A DNA stretch of 64,000 nucleotides from Gilliamella sp. App4-10 (GTDB lineage: Bacteria > Pseudomonadota > Gammaproteobacteria > Enterobacterales > Orbaceae). The stretch spans positions 1 to 64,000 of the forward strand of contig NZ_LZGS01000044.1 in assembly GCF_001690495.1 (NCBI RefSeq), written 5' to 3'. Positions 35,088 through 46,772 of the stretch are shown here, in pieces (the stretch's first letter is position 1; the number at the start of each line of letters is the position of its first letter). The notes beneath the pieces were generated by a model that did not search any database, was not told the origin of the DNA, and saw only the letters and a program-made list of their open reading frames with translations. The position numbers were made by a program, and so were the translations under genes.

Positions 35088-37886
35088 ATGTCAGATTCAG
35101 ACAATAAGAATTTAGTTTTATTAAACGAAGCTAAATCCATTGATGATGCAGTGGTAAAAGTAAGCAATGTCACACTGCATTATAAAAAAAATTGTGCGCT
35201 CAATAATATTAATTTAGCCATTCCACCGCGATGCATGGTGGGTTTTATTGGGCCTGATGGCGTGGGTAAATCGAGCTTATTATCGCTGATTGCTGGTGCG
35301 CATGTTATTCAAGAAGGCTTAGTGTATGTTTTAGATGGTGATATGAAAGATAAGTCGCACCGTAAAAATGTTTGTACACGCATTGCATATATGCCTCAAG
35401 GGTTAGGTAAAAACCTTTATCCTACTTTATCCGTTGAAGAAAATTTGCAATTTTTTGCTCGTTTGTTTGGTAATGATGCGGCTGAGCGTCGTCGCCGTAT
35501 TGATGAATTAACGCGTAGTACTGGATTGTATCCATTTTTATCAAGACCAGCAGGGCGGTTATCTGGTGGTATGAAGCAAAAGGTTAGCTTATGTTCTGCG
35601 CTAATTCATGATCCGGACTTGTTAATTCTTGATGAGCCCACAACGGGAGTCGATCCACTTTCCAGAGCCCAATTTTGGCAGTTAATTAACAAAATTCGTA
35701 AACAAAGACCGCAAATGAGTGTGATTGTGGCAACCGCCTATATGGATGAAGCCCAAAACTTTGATTGGTTGGTTGCGATGTATGGCGGTAAAATTCTTGA
35801 AACTGGTACACCAAAATCCTTACTAGCTAAGACAGGAAAAGATAATTTAGATGATGCATTTATTCAGCTCATGCCAGAAAGCGCTAGACAAGGTTATCAA
35901 ACTGTCGAAATTCCACCCTTAGATCTTAATAAAGATTTGCAAATAGCGATAGAAGCAAAAGATTTAACAAAACAATTTGGTAATTTTATTGCAGTTGATC
36001 ATGTTAATTTTTCAATTAGACAAGGTGAAATATTTGGCTTTTTAGGCTCAAATGGCTGTGGTAAATCCACCACCATGAAAATGTTAACCGGTTTATTACC
36101 GATTTCGTCAGGTGAGGCATGGTTATTTGGTAAGCAAGTTGATGCTAGTGATATTAATGTTAGACGTCATTTAGGCTATATGTCTCAAGCATTTTCTTTA
36201 TATAGTGAGTTAACAGTCAAACAAAATTTAGTTCTACATGCGCGTCTGTTTGGTATTGAAGAAAGTAAAATACCTGCTCGTGTTGAAGAATTACTGAAAC
36301 GTTTTGGTTTAGAACAAGACGCAGAAAATCTGCCCGATAGTTTACCTTTAGGGGTAAAGCAACGGCTTTCATTGTCAGTTGCTGTTGTGCATAATCCGCA
36401 AATTCTTATCCTTGATGAGCCAACATCAGGCGTTGACCCCATTGCTCGCGATGATTTTTGGCGTTTAATTATCGAACTTTCTAGAAAAGATAAAGTAACG
36501 GTGTTTATCACAACTCACTTTATGAATGAGGCCGCAAGATGCGATAGAATTTCATTAATGCATGCGGGTAAAGTATTAGCAAGCGATACACCAGATAACA
36601 TTATCAGCTCCAAAAATGCTAAAACACTAGAAGAGGCCTTTATTAACTATCTTGTTGATGCAGGGGCCGATGATAGCAATACAGAAGAACACTCTATTGA
36701 ATCACCAAAAGAAATACGCAATCAAGCAACAAAAACATTACCAAATCATCACCGTCAAGGATTTAGCCTTACCCGTATGATAGGTTGTCTATGGCGTGAG
36801 ACTCTTGAATTATCTCGCGATCCTTTGCGAGCATTATTAGCGTTATTAGGCTCAGCAATTTTAATGTTGGTTATGGGATATGGCATTACGATGGATGTTG
36901 AAGATCTCCGCTTTGCGGTGCTTGATCGCGATCAAAGTATGATCAGCCAAAATTATACTCTAAATTTGTCAGGCTCTAAACGTTATTTTATTGAAAGGAC
37001 ACCTATCACTGATTATAACGATATGGATGCGCGGTTACGCAGTAATGACATTGCTTTAGCGATTGAAATTCCACCAAATTTTGGCCGTGACATACAACGA
37101 GGCGATCCCGTTGATATTGCCATTTGGATTGATGGGGCAATGCCACTACGTGCCGAAACAATCAAAGGCTATGTGCAAGGCATGCATCTTGCTTGGTTAA
37201 GTGAAAAAGTAAAAGAAGTAACCGGAAAATCCTCAACTAGCTTGGCAAATATAGAAACAAGATACCGCTATAATCCTGATATCAAAAGCTTACCTTCCAT
37301 GGTGCCGGCGGTAATACCTATTTTATTATTAATGATTCCATCAATGTTAGCGGCTTTGTCGGTCGTGCGTGAAAAAGAGATGGGATCGATTATCAATTTA
37401 TATGTAACACCAGTATCTAAAGCTGAATTTTTGCTAGGCAAACAAGTACCTTATATCATTATTTCTATGTTTAGCTTTTTATTATTGTTATTTATGGCAA
37501 TCACCATTTTTGGTGTGCCTGTAAAAGGAAGCTTGTTTACTTTGTGCTTAGCTGCATTTGCTTATTGTATTATTTCAACGGGTTTCGGTCTGTTGGCTTC
37601 GACGGTCACCCGTAGCCAAATTGCCGTTATCTTTTTAACTTGTGTTGGTACAATGCTACCAGCAATTCAATTTTCGGGATTGCTCAACCCTGTCGCATCT
37701 TTAGAAGGTGGCGGTCGCTATATTGGAGAAGTATATCCAACAACGCATATGCTAATTATTGCTCGTGGTGTGTTTAATAAAGCGCTTGGTTTTATCGATC
37801 TACATAATTCAATATTTGCTTTATTGGTCACAATCCCTATTGTGTTGGGTGCCAGTATTTTTCTTCTTAAAAAACAAGAAGGATAG
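35088..37886 (+). CDS. rbbA: RbbA-type fused ABC transporter (two ATPase domains plus permease)
   Basis: 932 residues, near the 911 of E. coli RbbA. First ATPase: Walker [10 protein letters not shown] near 61, signature LSGGMKQK, Walker [14 protein letters not shown]. Second ATPase: [10 protein letters not shown] near 324, degenerate signature [23 protein letters not shown]. The C-terminal third (from about 575) is an ABC-2 permease with six membrane segments. E. coli RbbA was also described as ribosome-associated; its export role is inferred from neighbours yhiI and yhhJ. The second signature lacks the usual SGG, as noted in the sequence. Confidence 0.93.
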   Translation: MSDSDNKNLVLLNEAKSIDDAVVKVSNVTLHYKKNCALNNINLAIPPRCMVGFIGPDGVGKSSLLSLIAGAHVIQEGLVYVLDGDMKDKSHRKNVCTRIAYMPQGLGKNLYPTLSVEENLQFFARLFGNDAAERRRRIDELTRSTGLYPFLSRPAGRLSGGMKQKVSLCSALIHDPDLLILDEPTTGVDPLSRAQFWQLINKIRKQRPQMSVIVATAYMDEAQNFDWLVAMYGGKILETGTPKSLLAKTGKDNLDDAFIQLMPESARQGYQTVEIPPLDLNKDLQIAIEAKDLTKQFGNFIAVDHVNFSIRQGEIFGFLGSNGCGKSTTMKMLTGLLPISSGEAWLFGKQVDASDINVRRHLGYMSQAFSLYSELTVKQNLVLHARLFGIEESKIPARVEELLKRFGLEQDAENLPDSLPLGVKQRLSLSVAVVHNPQILILDEPTSGVDPIARDDFWRLIIELSRKDKVTVFITTHFMNEAARCDRISLMHAGKVLASDTPDNIISSKNAKTLEEAFINYLVDAGADDSNTEEHSIESPKEIRNQATKTLPNHHRQGFSLTRMIGCLWRETLELSRDPLRALLALLGSAILMLVMGYGITMDVEDLRFAVLDRDQSMISQNYTLNLSGSKRYFIERTPITDYNDMDARLRSNDIALAIEIPPNFGRDIQRGDPVDIAIWIDGAMPLRAETIKGYVQGMHLAWLSEKVKEVTGKSSTSLANIETRYRYNPDIKSLPSMVPAVIPILLLMIPSMLAALSVVREKEMGSIINLYVTPVSKAEFLLGKQVPYIIISMFSFLLLLFMAITIFGVPVKGSLFTLCLAAFAYCIISTGFGLLASTVTRSQIAVIFLTCVGTMLPAIQFSGLLNPVASLEGGGRYIGEVYPTTHMLIIARGVFNKALGFIDLHNSIFALLVTIPIVLGASIFLLKKQEG

Positions 37887-37891
37887 ATATT

Positions 37892-39022
37892 ATGCAAAGT
37901 TTAATTAATATTTATCGCTTAGGAATTAAAGAATTATGGGGGTTATTGCGTGATCCTATCATGTTGCTATTAATTGCCTATTGCTTTACCTTTGATATTT
38001 ACATTGCCGCAACAGCTACTTCTGACTCGTTACATCATGCCTCTATTGCCGTTGTTGACGAAGATAACTCCCCCTTATCAAGACAAATTATTACAGCCTT
38101 TTATCCGCCAATGTTTAATTCTCCTGTTAAATTATATTCAATGGATGATGTCGATCGTGGTATGGATACGGATAATTATACGTTTGCTTTAAATATTCCG
38201 CCTAATTTTCAGCGTGATGTGCTAAATAATCAAAGTCCAGAAATTCAACTCAATATTGATGCAACCCGAATGGGGCAAGCGTTTGTCGGAAATGGTTATA
38301 TAACGCAAATTATTACTGGTGAAGTGACTGAATATGTCAACCGTTACAATAAGGTAACAAATTTGCCCGTTAATATACAAGTGCATACTGCCTTTAATCC
38401 TAACTTAACGCGATCTTGGTTTGGTTCGGTCATGGAAATTATCAATATTGTGACAACATTATCTATTATATTAACGGGTGCCGCTTTAATGAAAGAACGC
38501 GAACATGGTACGATTGACCATCTTCTTGCCATGCCTGTTACTCCTTTTGAAATTATGATATCCAAAGTATGGTCAATGGGGCTTGTGGTATTAATATCAA
38601 CTTGGGTAGCGTTGTTACTTGTTGTTCATAGTTGGCTAAATGTACCAATTGTAGGTTCGGTAACCTTATTTTTGATAGGTGCAGCATTACATCTTTTTGT
38701 GACAACGTCACTTGGTATCTTTATGGCAACAGTAGCCAAATCCACTGCGCAATTCGCAATGTTACTTATTTTAATTTTATTACCACTACAAATGCTATCT
38801 GGGGGGAGTACTCCGCGCGAAAGTATGCCAGAAATTGTGCAAAATATTATGATGTTTGCTCCAACTACGCATTTTGTTGAATTAGGGCAGGCAATATTGT
38901 ATCGAGGTGCTGGCTTAAGTGTGGTTTGGACTTCGTTTGCATGGTTATTAGCAATTGGTACCGTGTTCTTTTTAATCGCTTTAAGGCGATTTCGTAGCTC
39001 AATTGTGAATATGGGATCATAA
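37892..39022 (+). CDS. yhhJ: ABC-2 permease YhhJ
   Basis: 376 residues, the length of E. coli YhhJ. N-terminal membrane segment, large periplasmic domain (about 45-170), then five membrane segments with the ABC-2 motif MKEREHGTIDHLLAMPV near 198. It starts 5 bp after rbbA and is the second permease half of the exporter. No terminator is evident in the 110 bp after it. Confidence 0.93.
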   Translation: MQSLINIYRLGIKELWGLLRDPIMLLLIAYCFTFDIYIAATATSDSLHHASIAVVDEDNSPLSRQIITAFYPPMFNSPVKLYSMDDVDRGMDTDNYTFALNIPPNFQRDVLNNQSPEIQLNIDATRMGQAFVGNGYITQIITGEVTEYVNRYNKVTNLPVNIQVHTAFNPNLTRSWFGSVMEIINIVTTLSIILTGAALMKEREHGTIDHLLAMPVTPFEIMISKVWSMGLVVLISTWVALLLVVHSWLNVPIVGSVTLFLIGAALHLFVTTSLGIFMATVAKSTAQFAMLLILILLPLQMLSGGSTPRESMPEIVQNIMMFAPTTHFVELGQAILYRGAGLSVVWTSFAWLLAIGTVFFLIALRRFRSSIVNMGS

Positions 39023-39135
39023 TATCTCATATTTTATGGCAAAATTAGTACTATTAAATATATGCAATATTTGTTGCTCAAGCTGATAATTTTGTTGAAC
39101 TGGATTTAGTTTTTATAATCGGTAAAGTAAATCAG

Positions 39136-39396
39136 CTATTTACCCAATGGCAATTCATCCCAACGAGTGGTATATCGCTGGCTTAGTAACTCTCGCTTTA
39201 CTTGCCATGGTGCTGATTTTTGGATTTCACCTAACTGAATTGTGTTTTTTCCCATTTTTTGATTAATTGAATCAATTTTCTTTACCAGCATGTCACTTTT
39301 ACGCTGCAATAAATGTGCTAGTTCAGTAATGAAAAAGTCAGGTTGGGAATAACTATTTTTAGCTTTTAAATCCAGTAATATAACGCCTGATTTCAT
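39136..39396 (-). pseudogene. umuC: 3' remnant of umuC (DNA polymerase V catalytic subunit)
   Basis: 86 codons. The end WQVKRELLSQRYTTRWDELP is the hallmark of the DUF4113 C-terminus of UmuC, and the part before (SGVILLDL..., then DKINQ-like SINQKMGKNTIQLG) fits the same region. The polymerase domains and umuD are absent. Convergent with the permease pseudogene, so this spot is a decay site between two transporter loci. Confidence 0.8.
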
Positions 39397-39475
39397 AAAT
39401 AAAAATCTAGTCCAAAGTTACCGACCCATTACCGAATTTGTATTCCAAGTAATATTATTTTAGGAGTTTTAAAAA

Positions 39476-40459
39476 ATGAATTTAATCTGGTCAGCAGTTG
39501 GGTAAGTTGTTAGTTCTTGTCTTCCGGTTTTTTTATTAATTTTTCTTGGTTGGTTATGCGTACAACAAGGGATCTTTTCAAAAGATTCTAAAAAATTATT
39601 ATCAGGACTTGTATCAAACTTTGTTTTTCCTGCATTGCTTTTTGTGCATACGTTTCATGCCAAACCATCACAAATATTTAATGGTATTTGGATGATTACC
39701 TTTTTCTGTACTATGTCATTTTTATGGATAATTTGTTTTTTAACCAATAAATACATTTTGCATAAAGAGTTAAAGTCAACAGCAATGAATGCAATGCTTT
39801 GCTGTTTTTCAATTATGGACGGGATGGGGGGGCCTTTTTTAACGTTGATGCTTGGGGCAGCCTCTACCATTTCGGTCGCGCTTACTAATTTTGTTGTTGC
39901 ATTATCATAGATTCTAATGACAATCTTTTTATTAGAACTCTGTGATACTAAATTATCTGACGGTAAAGTCACCGGCGATATGATCTTTAATGCGGTAAAA
40001 AACTCGCTCATGAAACCGATGTTTTTGGCCGTGATTTTAGGACTCATTGTTAGTGTCACCGATGGAACCCAATGGTTACCTCATTTTGTGTTTAACACCT
40101 TTGATATTATGTCAAGTGCCAGTAACTTTATTTCGATTATTGCGGTCGGTGTTGGTATTCATGGGGTTAAATTAAAATTATCTAAACCATTAATGATTAA
40201 TGTGGTTTTAAAAAGCTTCATTACGCCAATTGTTGCGCTTATTGAAGTGTATTTATTTGGTCTTATAGGTATGGAGGCTGAAGAGATGGTCTTCCTATTA
40301 GCCATGCCAACGGCATCAACAGCAGTTATTTTGGCTTATAATTGGAATGTTGAGCAAGAACAAGCATCAAGCATTTTCTTTGCATCAACGGTTCTATCTA
40401 TCTTTATTTTACCAACTTTATTACTTATTATGGATTTCACCATTCCTGGTATTGCTTAA
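39476..40459 (+). pseudogene. AEC-family (auxin efflux/malate permease type) transporter with two nonsense codons
   Basis: One continuous frame of 327 sense positions is interrupted by TAA at codon 10 (39503-39505) and TAG at codon 145 (39908-39910); no frameshift is present. A TAGGAG ribosome site precedes the ATG. About ten hydrophobic segments, with CLPVFLLIFLGWLCVQQG at the start and FVFPALLFVHTFHA as AEC-like features. Two single substitutions explain the loss, so inactivation looks recent. Likely former substrate: an organic acid such as malate. Confidence 0.85.
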
Positions 40460-40480
40460 TAAATAAAAACTAGGTATTGA

Positions 40481-40516
40481 TGCCCTCGTTTTATTTGACT
40501 TAATCGAGGGCATTTT
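40481..40516 (+). terminator. Terminator after the permease pseudogene
   Basis: An 8-bp stem TGCCCTCG (40481-40488) with CGAGGGCA (40505-40512), followed by TTTTAT. Confidence 0.85.
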
Positions 40517-40724
40517 ATCACTTATTACACGCTTCTTGTAAGTGACTTTCTTTAATTGCCAAGACAATCACAGAGCAAATACATCCTACCGTTAGGATAA
40601 AATATTACCTTATTTCTTATAAAGAAATAGGTCAGGAAAGGTATTGATGTTAGGGAGAAGTCAATGAGGTTAATTTATTGTAGAGGGGAAACTGATAGCG
40701 TTTTTTATATACTAAAATATAAAT

Positions 40725-40800
<76 letters not shown>

Positions 40801-40812
40801 ATAGGTAAGAAG

Positions 40813-40900
40813 TGGTGCCCGGGGCGAGACTTGAACTCGCACGGCCAAAAAGGCCGAGGGATTTTAAATCCCTTGTGTCTACCGATTTCACCACCCGGGC
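40813..40900 (-). tRNA. leuZ: tRNA-Leu(TAA)
   Basis: An 88-nt class II tRNA with encoded CCA. Acceptor GCCCGGG pairs CCCGGGC; anticodon loop TTTAAAA gives TAA; long variable arm GGCC...GGCC. Transcribed away from pgsA; in E. coli the cluster is glyW-cysT-leuZ, here leu precedes gly and cysT is absent. Confidence 0.95.
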
Positions 40901-41131
40901 CAAAACTGATTACTAGGAAGTAATTCGTTTTGAATGCAGTGCATTTTACCGATCTTATGATTTCAGTCAATAAAAATTTTAAATTAATCGTTTAATTGTT
41001 CAATGTTTAACTGATTATCACTTTAAATGCAGTTATTTTTAATTTGAAAGGGAGTGAGTAATTTTGTTTATAGGAATCTTTTGAACAAAACTACTCATAT
41101 AAAAGATGTTTAGATAAACATTAACTAAAAG

Positions 41132-41686
41132 TTATTCTTCTTCTAATAAATCGCTATGTGCTATCCATAAATATTGTAACATTGATAATAGCGTTAATAC
41201 TGTTGCAATAAACAACGCAGCCAGACCTGCGTAAATCACAAGATCACAAGGACGCCAAAGTAGCCCTGTTAACGCCGTCATTTGCACTATAGTTTTGATT
41301 TTACCAATTGATGAAACGGCTACATTTTTGCGTTTACCGATTTCTGCCATCCATTCACGTAAGGCCGATATTATAATTTCGCGCGAAACGATAATAATTG
41401 CAGGGACAGAGATCCACCAAGTTTGGTAATATTGAGTGATTAAAACTAGCGCAATTGTTACCATGATTTTGTCGGCAACTGGATCTAGAAATGCACCAAA
41501 CTTAGTTGTTTGACCTAAGCGACGAGCAAGATAACCATCTAATACATCAGTTACGGCTGCAATTAAAAAAATCAATGCAGAAAAAAAACCAGACCATTCA
41601 ATAGGGAATAAATAAAACGCTAACACAAAAAAAGGGATTAAAATAACTCGAAATAGTGTTAAGAATGTTGGAAAATTAATTTTCAT
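41132..41686 (-). CDS. pgsA: CDP-diacylglycerol-glycerol-3-phosphate 3-phosphatidyltransferase
   Basis: Makes phosphatidylglycerol phosphate, first committed step to PG and cardiolipin, in the inner membrane. 184 residues from ATG 41686, which aligns with the E. coli start ([23 protein letters not shown]); 11 upstream codons are dropped. CDP-alcohol phosphotransferase motif [27 protein letters not shown], near 57-83, is complete with its aspartates. It follows uvrC as in enterobacteria, 107 bp apart, with tRNA genes beyond. Confidence 0.96.
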   Translation of the reverse strand: MKINFPTFLTLFRVILIPFFVLAFYLFPIEWSGFFSALIFLIAAVTDVLDGYLARRLGQTTKFGAFLDPVADKIMVTIALVLITQYYQTWWISVPAIIIVSREIIISALREWMAEIGKRKNVAVSSIGKIKTIVQMTALTGLLWRPCDLVIYAGLAALFIATVLTLLSMLQYLWIAHSDLLEEE

Positions 41687-41793
41687 GTGATACAAGCTCT
41701 TTTTTGGTTTATTAATCAATGCATTAGTGATTAATAAAAAACAGTACTTTCTTAATGGTTATGTTGCCTGAAATATGTTATTTTTTCAATGGG

Positions 41794-43629
41794 TTATTGC
41801 TGTAAATTTAGATAAATTTTTTCAGCTAATGGTTTTGATATACCTTGTACTTGAGCTATTTCGTCAATACTGGCATTTTTTACCCCTCTTAATCCACCAA
41901 AATGTTTAAGTAGCGCTTGACGTCTTTTGGTGCCAATGCCTTCAATATGTTCTAAGGCGCTATCGGTGAGCTGTTTTGTCCCTTTTTTACGTTGACCAGC
42001 AATAGCATGATCGTGTGATGCATTTCTAATTTGCTGAATGAGTAATAGAGCAGGGGAATGATCATCAAGATAATATCCGGTGCCATGAGCTTCAAAAAAT
42101 AGTGTTTCTAATCCTTCCTTGCGTTCAGCACCTTTTGCGACCCCAATTAAAATTGGGTGATTTTTATCCCAATTTACATCTAATTGTTCAAATACTTTCA
42201 GTGCTTGGTTAAGTTGTCCTTTACCACCGTCGATAAAAATGATATCAGGAACTTTTTCGTTAGGCAGATCTTTTTTACTGTAACGGCGCGTTAATACTTG
42301 TTCCATTGCTGCATAATCATCACCGGGTGTAATACCAGCAATATTGTAGCGTCGAAATTCAGATTTAACGGGTCCCTTATCATCAAAAACAACACAAGAT
42401 GCAATGGTATTTTTACCCATAAAATGGCTGATATCAAAACATTCCATTCGATGAATTTTATCAATACCTAGAAAGGCTTTTAATGCCTCATAACGTTGAT
42501 TAATTGTTGAGTTTGCTAGTAGTTTGTTCTTAACCTCAGTTTGGGCATTCACGGTTGCAATATTGAGTAATTTAAGATTATCGCCTTTAGGTTCATCAAC
42601 CAGCTTAACTTGATGCTCAGCAATCAGTGACAGTGTTTCTTCCATTGGTTGTTTATCAGACAATGAAAAGTTAAGTAGAATCTTTTTAGGAATATTTCTA
42701 TTCTGATTGCCTTGCAAATAAAACTGTCCCAAAAAGGTTTCAATAACTTCTTCTAGTTCGGTATTTGATGGTACTTTAGGAAAATAAGAACGATGCCCAA
42801 ATGTCTGCCCATTGCGAATAAACAGGACATATATACAAGCTAGGCCTAATTCATAATGGAAACCGATCACATCAAGATTATCGTTATTGTTATATATTGC
42901 TTGTTTCTCATTGATATGCTTTATTGCCTGTAACTGATCGCGTAGTACGGCGGCTTTTTCGAAATTAAGTTCATTACTAGCCTTTTGCATGTCTTCAGTA
43001 ATTTTTTGTAATATCTGTTCTGATTGTCCTGATAAAAATAACCTTACATAATTAACTTGCTGTTGATAATCTTCATCACTAACTAAACCTGGTACGCAAG
43101 GTCCTAAGCAACGTTTAATTTGATATTGTAGACAGGGGCGTGTTCGATTGCGATAGGTTGAATTTAAACATTGTCTTATTGGAAATGTTTTTTGTAACAA
43201 GGCTAATATTTGTTTAACGGCATAACCATTTGGATAAGGACCAAAAAATTCATCTTTTTTTCGATTCACGGCACCACGATAAAGAGACAGCTGTGGATGT
43301 TGTTCTTTGCTTAATTTTATGAAAGGATAACTTTTGTCATCTTTCAAAAGCACATTGTATCGAGGTTGATGCTTTTTAATATAAGTTTGTTCAAGCAGTA
43401 AAGCTTCGGTTTCGGTATTGGTAATTGTAAATTCAACGTGATGGATATGGCTAACTAGCATATCTGTCTTTAATGTTTTTTTACTATTATTGAAGTAGCT
43501 TTTTAAGCGATTATTAAGATCTTTGGCCTTTCCCACATAAATAATCGTCTGTTTATCGTTAAACATCTGATAAATTCCCGGTTTATGTGGGACTGTTTTT
43601 AAAAAGGATGTTGAATCAAATTGGCTCAT
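41794..43629 (-). CDS. uvrC: Excinuclease ABC subunit C
   Basis: Makes both incisions in nucleotide-excision repair. 611 residues from ATG 43629 (E. coli 610); a TTG four codons earlier would overlap artM. GIY-YIG domain ([22 protein letters not shown] near 17-38), UVR motif ([11 protein letters not shown] near 208), RNase-H-like C-terminal nuclease (FIDGGKGQL) and two helix-hairpin-helix units at the end ([18 protein letters not shown]). It starts 1 bp after the artM stop and so is likely read through from the art operon; the usual uvrY neighbour is missing. Confidence 0.96.
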   Translation of the reverse strand: MSQFDSTSFLKTVPHKPGIYQMFNDKQTIIYVGKAKDLNNRLKSYFNNSKKTLKTDMLVSHIHHVEFTITNTETEALLLEQTYIKKHQPRYNVLLKDDKSYPFIKLSKEQHPQLSLYRGAVNRKKDEFFGPYPNGYAVKQILALLQKTFPIRQCLNSTYRNRTRPCLQYQIKRCLGPCVPGLVSDEDYQQQVNYVRLFLSGQSEQILQKITEDMQKASNELNFEKAAVLRDQLQAIKHINEKQAIYNNNDNLDVIGFHYELGLACIYVLFIRNGQTFGHRSYFPKVPSNTELEEVIETFLGQFYLQGNQNRNIPKKILLNFSLSDKQPMEETLSLIAEHQVKLVDEPKGDNLKLLNIATVNAQTEVKNKLLANSTINQRYEALKAFLGIDKIHRMECFDISHFMGKNTIASCVVFDDKGPVKSEFRRYNIAGITPGDDYAAMEQVLTRRYSKKDLPNEKVPDIIFIDGGKGQLNQALKVFEQLDVNWDKNHPILIGVAKGAERKEGLETLFFEAHGTGYYLDDHSPALLLIQQIRNASHDHAIAGQRKKGTKQLTDSALEHIEGIGTKRRQALLKHFGGLRGVKNASIDEIAQVQGISKPLAEKIYLNLQQ

Positions 43630-43630
43630 A

Positions 43631-44308
43631 TTAGTTTTCAAATGTGAGGGCTTTTTTCTCTATATGTCTCATAATGGTGCTAAGTAAACCATTTATCAAG
43701 AGGTATACTAGTCCAGCCGCTATAAAAATAGTGAAATCATAATAATCTGCATTCAATTCATTGCTATAACCCATCACATCCATGACAGGAATCATTGAAG
43801 CTAATGCAGTGCCTTTAACTACAAATATAACTTCATTTGAATAAGTAGAAAGAGCTCGTTTTAATGCATAAGGCAAAACAACTTTTAATGTTTGTCTTTT
43901 ATTCATACCAAGTGCTTCGCAAGCTTGCCATTGTCCTTTAGGTAAGGCTTTTAACGAACCATAAAAAATTTGGGTTGTATAGGCTGCACTGTTAAGTGTT
44001 AATGCCAAGTAAGCACAAAACCAAGGCGAAGAAATAATGTTATAAAATGTCGGTACTTTGACTAAAACATCTCTAAATTGTGATGGTCCATAATAAATTA
44101 GTAGTAGTTGCACCAGTAAAGGTGTACCAGTAAATATAATAATATATGTGCGTATAACTTTATTTAATAGAAAGTGATTTAATGATAATAAACATGATAG
44201 GCAAGCGGCAATAACTCCAGCAGATAAAATACCTAAAATGCCTAAGCTTAATGTATCAGGTAGACCTTGGGCTATGATTTTAAGGTAATGAATAAAATTA
44301 TCAGACAT
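43631..44308 (-). CDS. artM: Arginine ABC transporter permease ArtM
   Basis: 225 residues, five membrane segments. The binding-protein-dependent permease EAA loop is [23 protein letters not shown] near 131-153. It pairs with ArtQ, starting 12 bp after it. Partner assignment rests on length and on [15 protein letters not shown], typical of ArtM. Confidence 0.9.
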   Translation of the reverse strand: MSDNFIHYLKIIAQGLPDTLSLGILGILSAGVIAACLSCLLSLNHFLLNKVIRTYIIIFTGTPLLVQLLLIYYGPSQFRDVLVKVPTFYNIISSPWFCAYLALTLNSAAYTTQIFYGSLKALPKGQWQACEALGMNKRQTLKVVLPYALKRALSTYSNEVIFVVKGTALASMIPVMDVMGYSNELNADYYDFTIFIAAGLVYLLINGLLSTIMRHIEKKALTFEN

Positions 44309-44320
44309 AATGCGACCTTA

Positions 44321-45094
44321 CTAACTTTTTGCTGATGTAGGTTGTTCAAAATAGGTTGAGCGTTTTTCAATGCGCGATATAACCTTTTGGCTAAAAATTG
44401 AGATGATTAGATAAATAATCATAGCAACGAAATACCATACAAATGGTTGGTTGGTTCGCGCAATAATGGTTTTAGTTTGCATCATTAAATCATCTATTGC
44501 GATTGCTGAAACTAGTGCAGTGTCTTTTAACAAAATTAACCACTGATTACTTAATCCTGGTAAAGCATGACGCCACATTTGCGGCATGATAATGCGAAAG
44601 AACGTGCGTAATTTACTTAATCCAAGTACTTGAGCTGCTTGTTTTTGTCCATTAGAAATTGCTTTAAATGCACCGCGTAAAGTTTGAGAGGCATAAACAG
44701 CATATAGAAGTGAAAGTGCAGCAACACCACATAAAAAAGGACTAATATTAAAATTTTGAATGTCTAATTGTATCGTCAACGAGGTAAAATGAAAATCAAT
44801 AGTAAAGCCATCATTTAATAATATTAATAATAATGGTAATCCGTTATAAATGGCTACTACAATTAATAATTCGGGCAGTGCACGAATTGTTAAATTGAAT
44901 AAGGACATTGTCCATGCAACGGGTTTGAATGGAACAGATTCTAATATTGAGAAAATTAAAGCGAAAATAATTCCAATGATTAATGATACAAAGGCTAATG
45001 ATAACGTGATACCTGTCGCTTGTATAAGCGGCAAAATATATCCATCCATTGAGGATGAAATCCATATCATTTCATTTACAAAAAAATCAAGCAT
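44321..45094 (-). CDS. artQ: Arginine ABC transporter permease ArtQ
   Basis: 257 residues, five membrane segments, EAA loop QAAQVLGLSKLRTFFRIIMPQMW near 175-197. The typical ArtQ part FNLTIRALPELLIVVAIYNGLP is near 66-87. It has about 20 more N-terminal residues than E. coli ArtQ; the start at 45094 or the internal ATG of MDGYIL could be used. A strong hairpin lies between it and artJ. Confidence 0.9.
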   Translation of the reverse strand: MLDFFVNEMIWISSSMDGYILPLIQATGITLSLAFVSLIIGIIFALIFSILESVPFKPVAWTMSLFNLTIRALPELLIVVAIYNGLPLLLILLNDGFTIDFHFTSLTIQLDIQNFNISPFLCGVAALSLLYAVYASQTLRGAFKAISNGQKQAAQVLGLSKLRTFFRIIMPQMWRHALPGLSNQWLILLKDTALVSAIAIDDLMMQTKTIIARTNQPFVWYFVAMIIYLIISIFSQKVISRIEKRSTYFEQPTSAKS

Positions 45095-45111
45095 AGAAAA
45101 ACCAAAATTAA

Positions 45112-45147
45112 ATTAAAAAATAAATTCGCCGCAAGATACTGCGGCGA
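45112..45147 (-). terminator. Intercistronic hairpin after artJ, probable partial terminator
   Basis: A perfect 8-bp GC-rich stem TCGCCGCA (45126-45133) with TGCGGCGA (45140-45147), 6-base loop, followed on the minus strand by ATTTATTTTTTAATT. Such structures after solute-binding-protein genes raise binding protein over permease levels; that effect is inferred. Confidence 0.75.
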
Positions 45148-45181
45148 GGTGACCATTGTAAGATTTCTCTAAAAATAACGT

Positions 45182-45916
45182 TTATTTATTAAACCATTTT
45201 TTGTAGATAGCATCTAACTCTCCACTTGCTTTTAGTTTATCTATTGCTTGATCAAATTGGTTAAGTAATTTTTCATTACCTTTGCGGATAGCAATGCCTA
45301 AACCTTCACCAAAATAGTCGTGATCAGTGATTTTATCGCTTAAAGAAACTATATCTGCCTCTTTTCCTAGCCATTCACTAGCTACAATTGAGCTTGACAC
45401 TATCGCATCAATTCTTTTCGCTTTTAAATCTAAAATAGCGTACTGATAACTATCATAACTAATCGCTTTCATATCTGGATATTTATCGCTTAAATATTTA
45501 GGATAGGTCGTTCCTTTTTGGTAACCAACACGTTTACCTTTTAGTTGATCAAGGCTAGTTAATGTATCTTTCAATGTAACAAATTGGATTGAACTATCGT
45601 CATAATAAATTTTAGTAAAATCAACTTGCTTTTTACGTTCGGGCGTAATATCGATTCCAGCTATAGCGGCATCAATTCGACGAGTTTTTAAACTAGGAAT
45701 TAAGCCATCAAATGATTGATTGACAATTTTGCAAGAGACTTTTATTTCATCACAAATTTTATTTATCACATCAATATCAAAACCAATGATTTCATTTTTT
45801 TCATTAGTAAATTCAAAAGGCGCATAAGTTGCTTCTGTGCCGATTGTTAAAGTATCTGCTGCTTGAGCTGCAAACGCTGTTCCTGCAAGACAAATGGCTA
45901 GTAACGTTTTTTTCAT
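45182..45916 (-). CDS. artJ: Arginine-binding periplasmic protein (ArtJ/ArtI type)
   Basis: 244 residues from the ATG after AGGTGGATAT; eight further in-frame codons upstream overlap artP and are rejected. Signal peptide MKKTLLAICLAGTAFAAQA with cleavage near residue 19-20. Type II solute-binding fold (TLTIGTEATYAPFEF, GFDIDVINKIC, DAAIAGIDITPERKKQVDFT). It delivers L-arginine to ArtQM. A single binding protein is encoded, against two (artI, artJ) in E. coli. Confidence 0.92.
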   Translation of the reverse strand: MKKTLLAICLAGTAFAAQAADTLTIGTEATYAPFEFTNEKNEIIGFDIDVINKICDEIKVSCKIVNQSFDGLIPSLKTRRIDAAIAGIDITPERKKQVDFTKIYYDDSSIQFVTLKDTLTSLDQLKGKRVGYQKGTTYPKYLSDKYPDMKAISYDSYQYAILDLKAKRIDAIVSSSIVASEWLGKEADIVSLSDKITDHDYFGEGLGIAIRKGNEKLLNQFDQAIDKLKASGELDAIYKKWFNK

Positions 45917-45939
45917 ATATCCACCTAATTTTATTTTCA

Positions 45940-46668
45940 TTAATGTGATAAATAAGCTTTAAACTCTTCGGATTTAGGATGAGCAAAGCATTCAAGTTGT
46001 CCTTGCTCAATAATTTTACCTTGTTCCATATAAATGACTTGTGAAGCAACTTTGCGTGCAAAATCGACTTCATGTGTAACGATAATTTGTGTAATACCTG
46101 TTTGAGAAAGCTCATTAATAATTTCAGCAACTTGTGATGTGATAGCTGGATCTAATGCTGCCGTTGGTTCGTCAAATAATAATATTTGTGGTTCCATCAT
46201 TAATGCTCTTGCTATAGCCACACGTTGCTGTTGTCCGCCTGAAAGGTGAAGAGGGTAACGCTCGGCCATATCATCAATTTGCAGCCTTTTTAAAATAGCT
46301 ATTGCTTTGTCACTAGCTTCTTTTTTAGATAGCTTTAATACATGGCAAGGTGCTTCGATCAAATTTTCTAACACAGTTAAATGTGGCCATAAGTTATAGT
46401 TTTGAAAAACCATGCCTACATTTTTGCGAAGAAGTCGAATTGTTGACTCACTGATTTTTTCAGAAAAATCAAAATGCGTGTTAGCAATAGTCATCTGCCC
46501 TGACGCTGGTATTTCAAGTAAATTAAATACTTTTAATAAAGAGCTTTTACCTGCTCCACTTTGACCAAGTAATACAATGGTTTCTCCAAGCGGATAGCAG
46601 AGTGAAATATCATTTAAGGCCTGATGTTTACCATAAAAACAGTTAATATGGTTTAATTCAATATTCAT
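45940..46668 (-). CDS. artP: Arginine ABC transporter ATP-binding protein
   Basis: 242 residues. Walker [18 protein letters not shown] near 33-49, signature [15 protein letters not shown] near 143, Walker [14 protein letters not shown] near 165, switch His in VTHEVDFA. First gene of artPJQM, with a double ARG box 31-69 bp upstream of its start, so ArgR-mediated repression by arginine is expected. Confidence 0.95.
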   Translation of the reverse strand: MNIELNHINCFYGKHQALNDISLCYPLGETIVLLGQSGAGKSSLLKVFNLLEIPASGQMTIANTHFDFSEKISESTIRLLRKNVGMVFQNYNLWPHLTVLENLIEAPCHVLKLSKKEASDKAIAILKRLQIDDMAERYPLHLSGGQQQRVAIARALMMEPQILLFDEPTAALDPAITSQVAEIINELSQTGITQIIVTHEVDFARKVASQVIYMEQGKIIEQGQLECFAHPKSEEFKAYLSH

Positions 46669-46698
46669 TGTTAGTTATACGTTTTGCTTGACTCTAAA

Positions 46699-46737
46699 TT
46701 TGATTAAATATTACTTTTTTTTGCATAAAAATGCAAT
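46699..46737. promoter_or_regulatory. Double ARG box upstream of artP
   Basis: The box at 46720-46737 has core TGCAT-AAAA-ATGCA, a symmetric ARG-box variant. A weaker box lies at 46699-46716 (TGATT...ATTAC), with a 3-bp gap. The geometry is the same as at argC. Confidence 0.75.
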
Positions 46738-46772
46738 CTAATTTATTAGACTATCGTTTTTTTGCTATGTTT

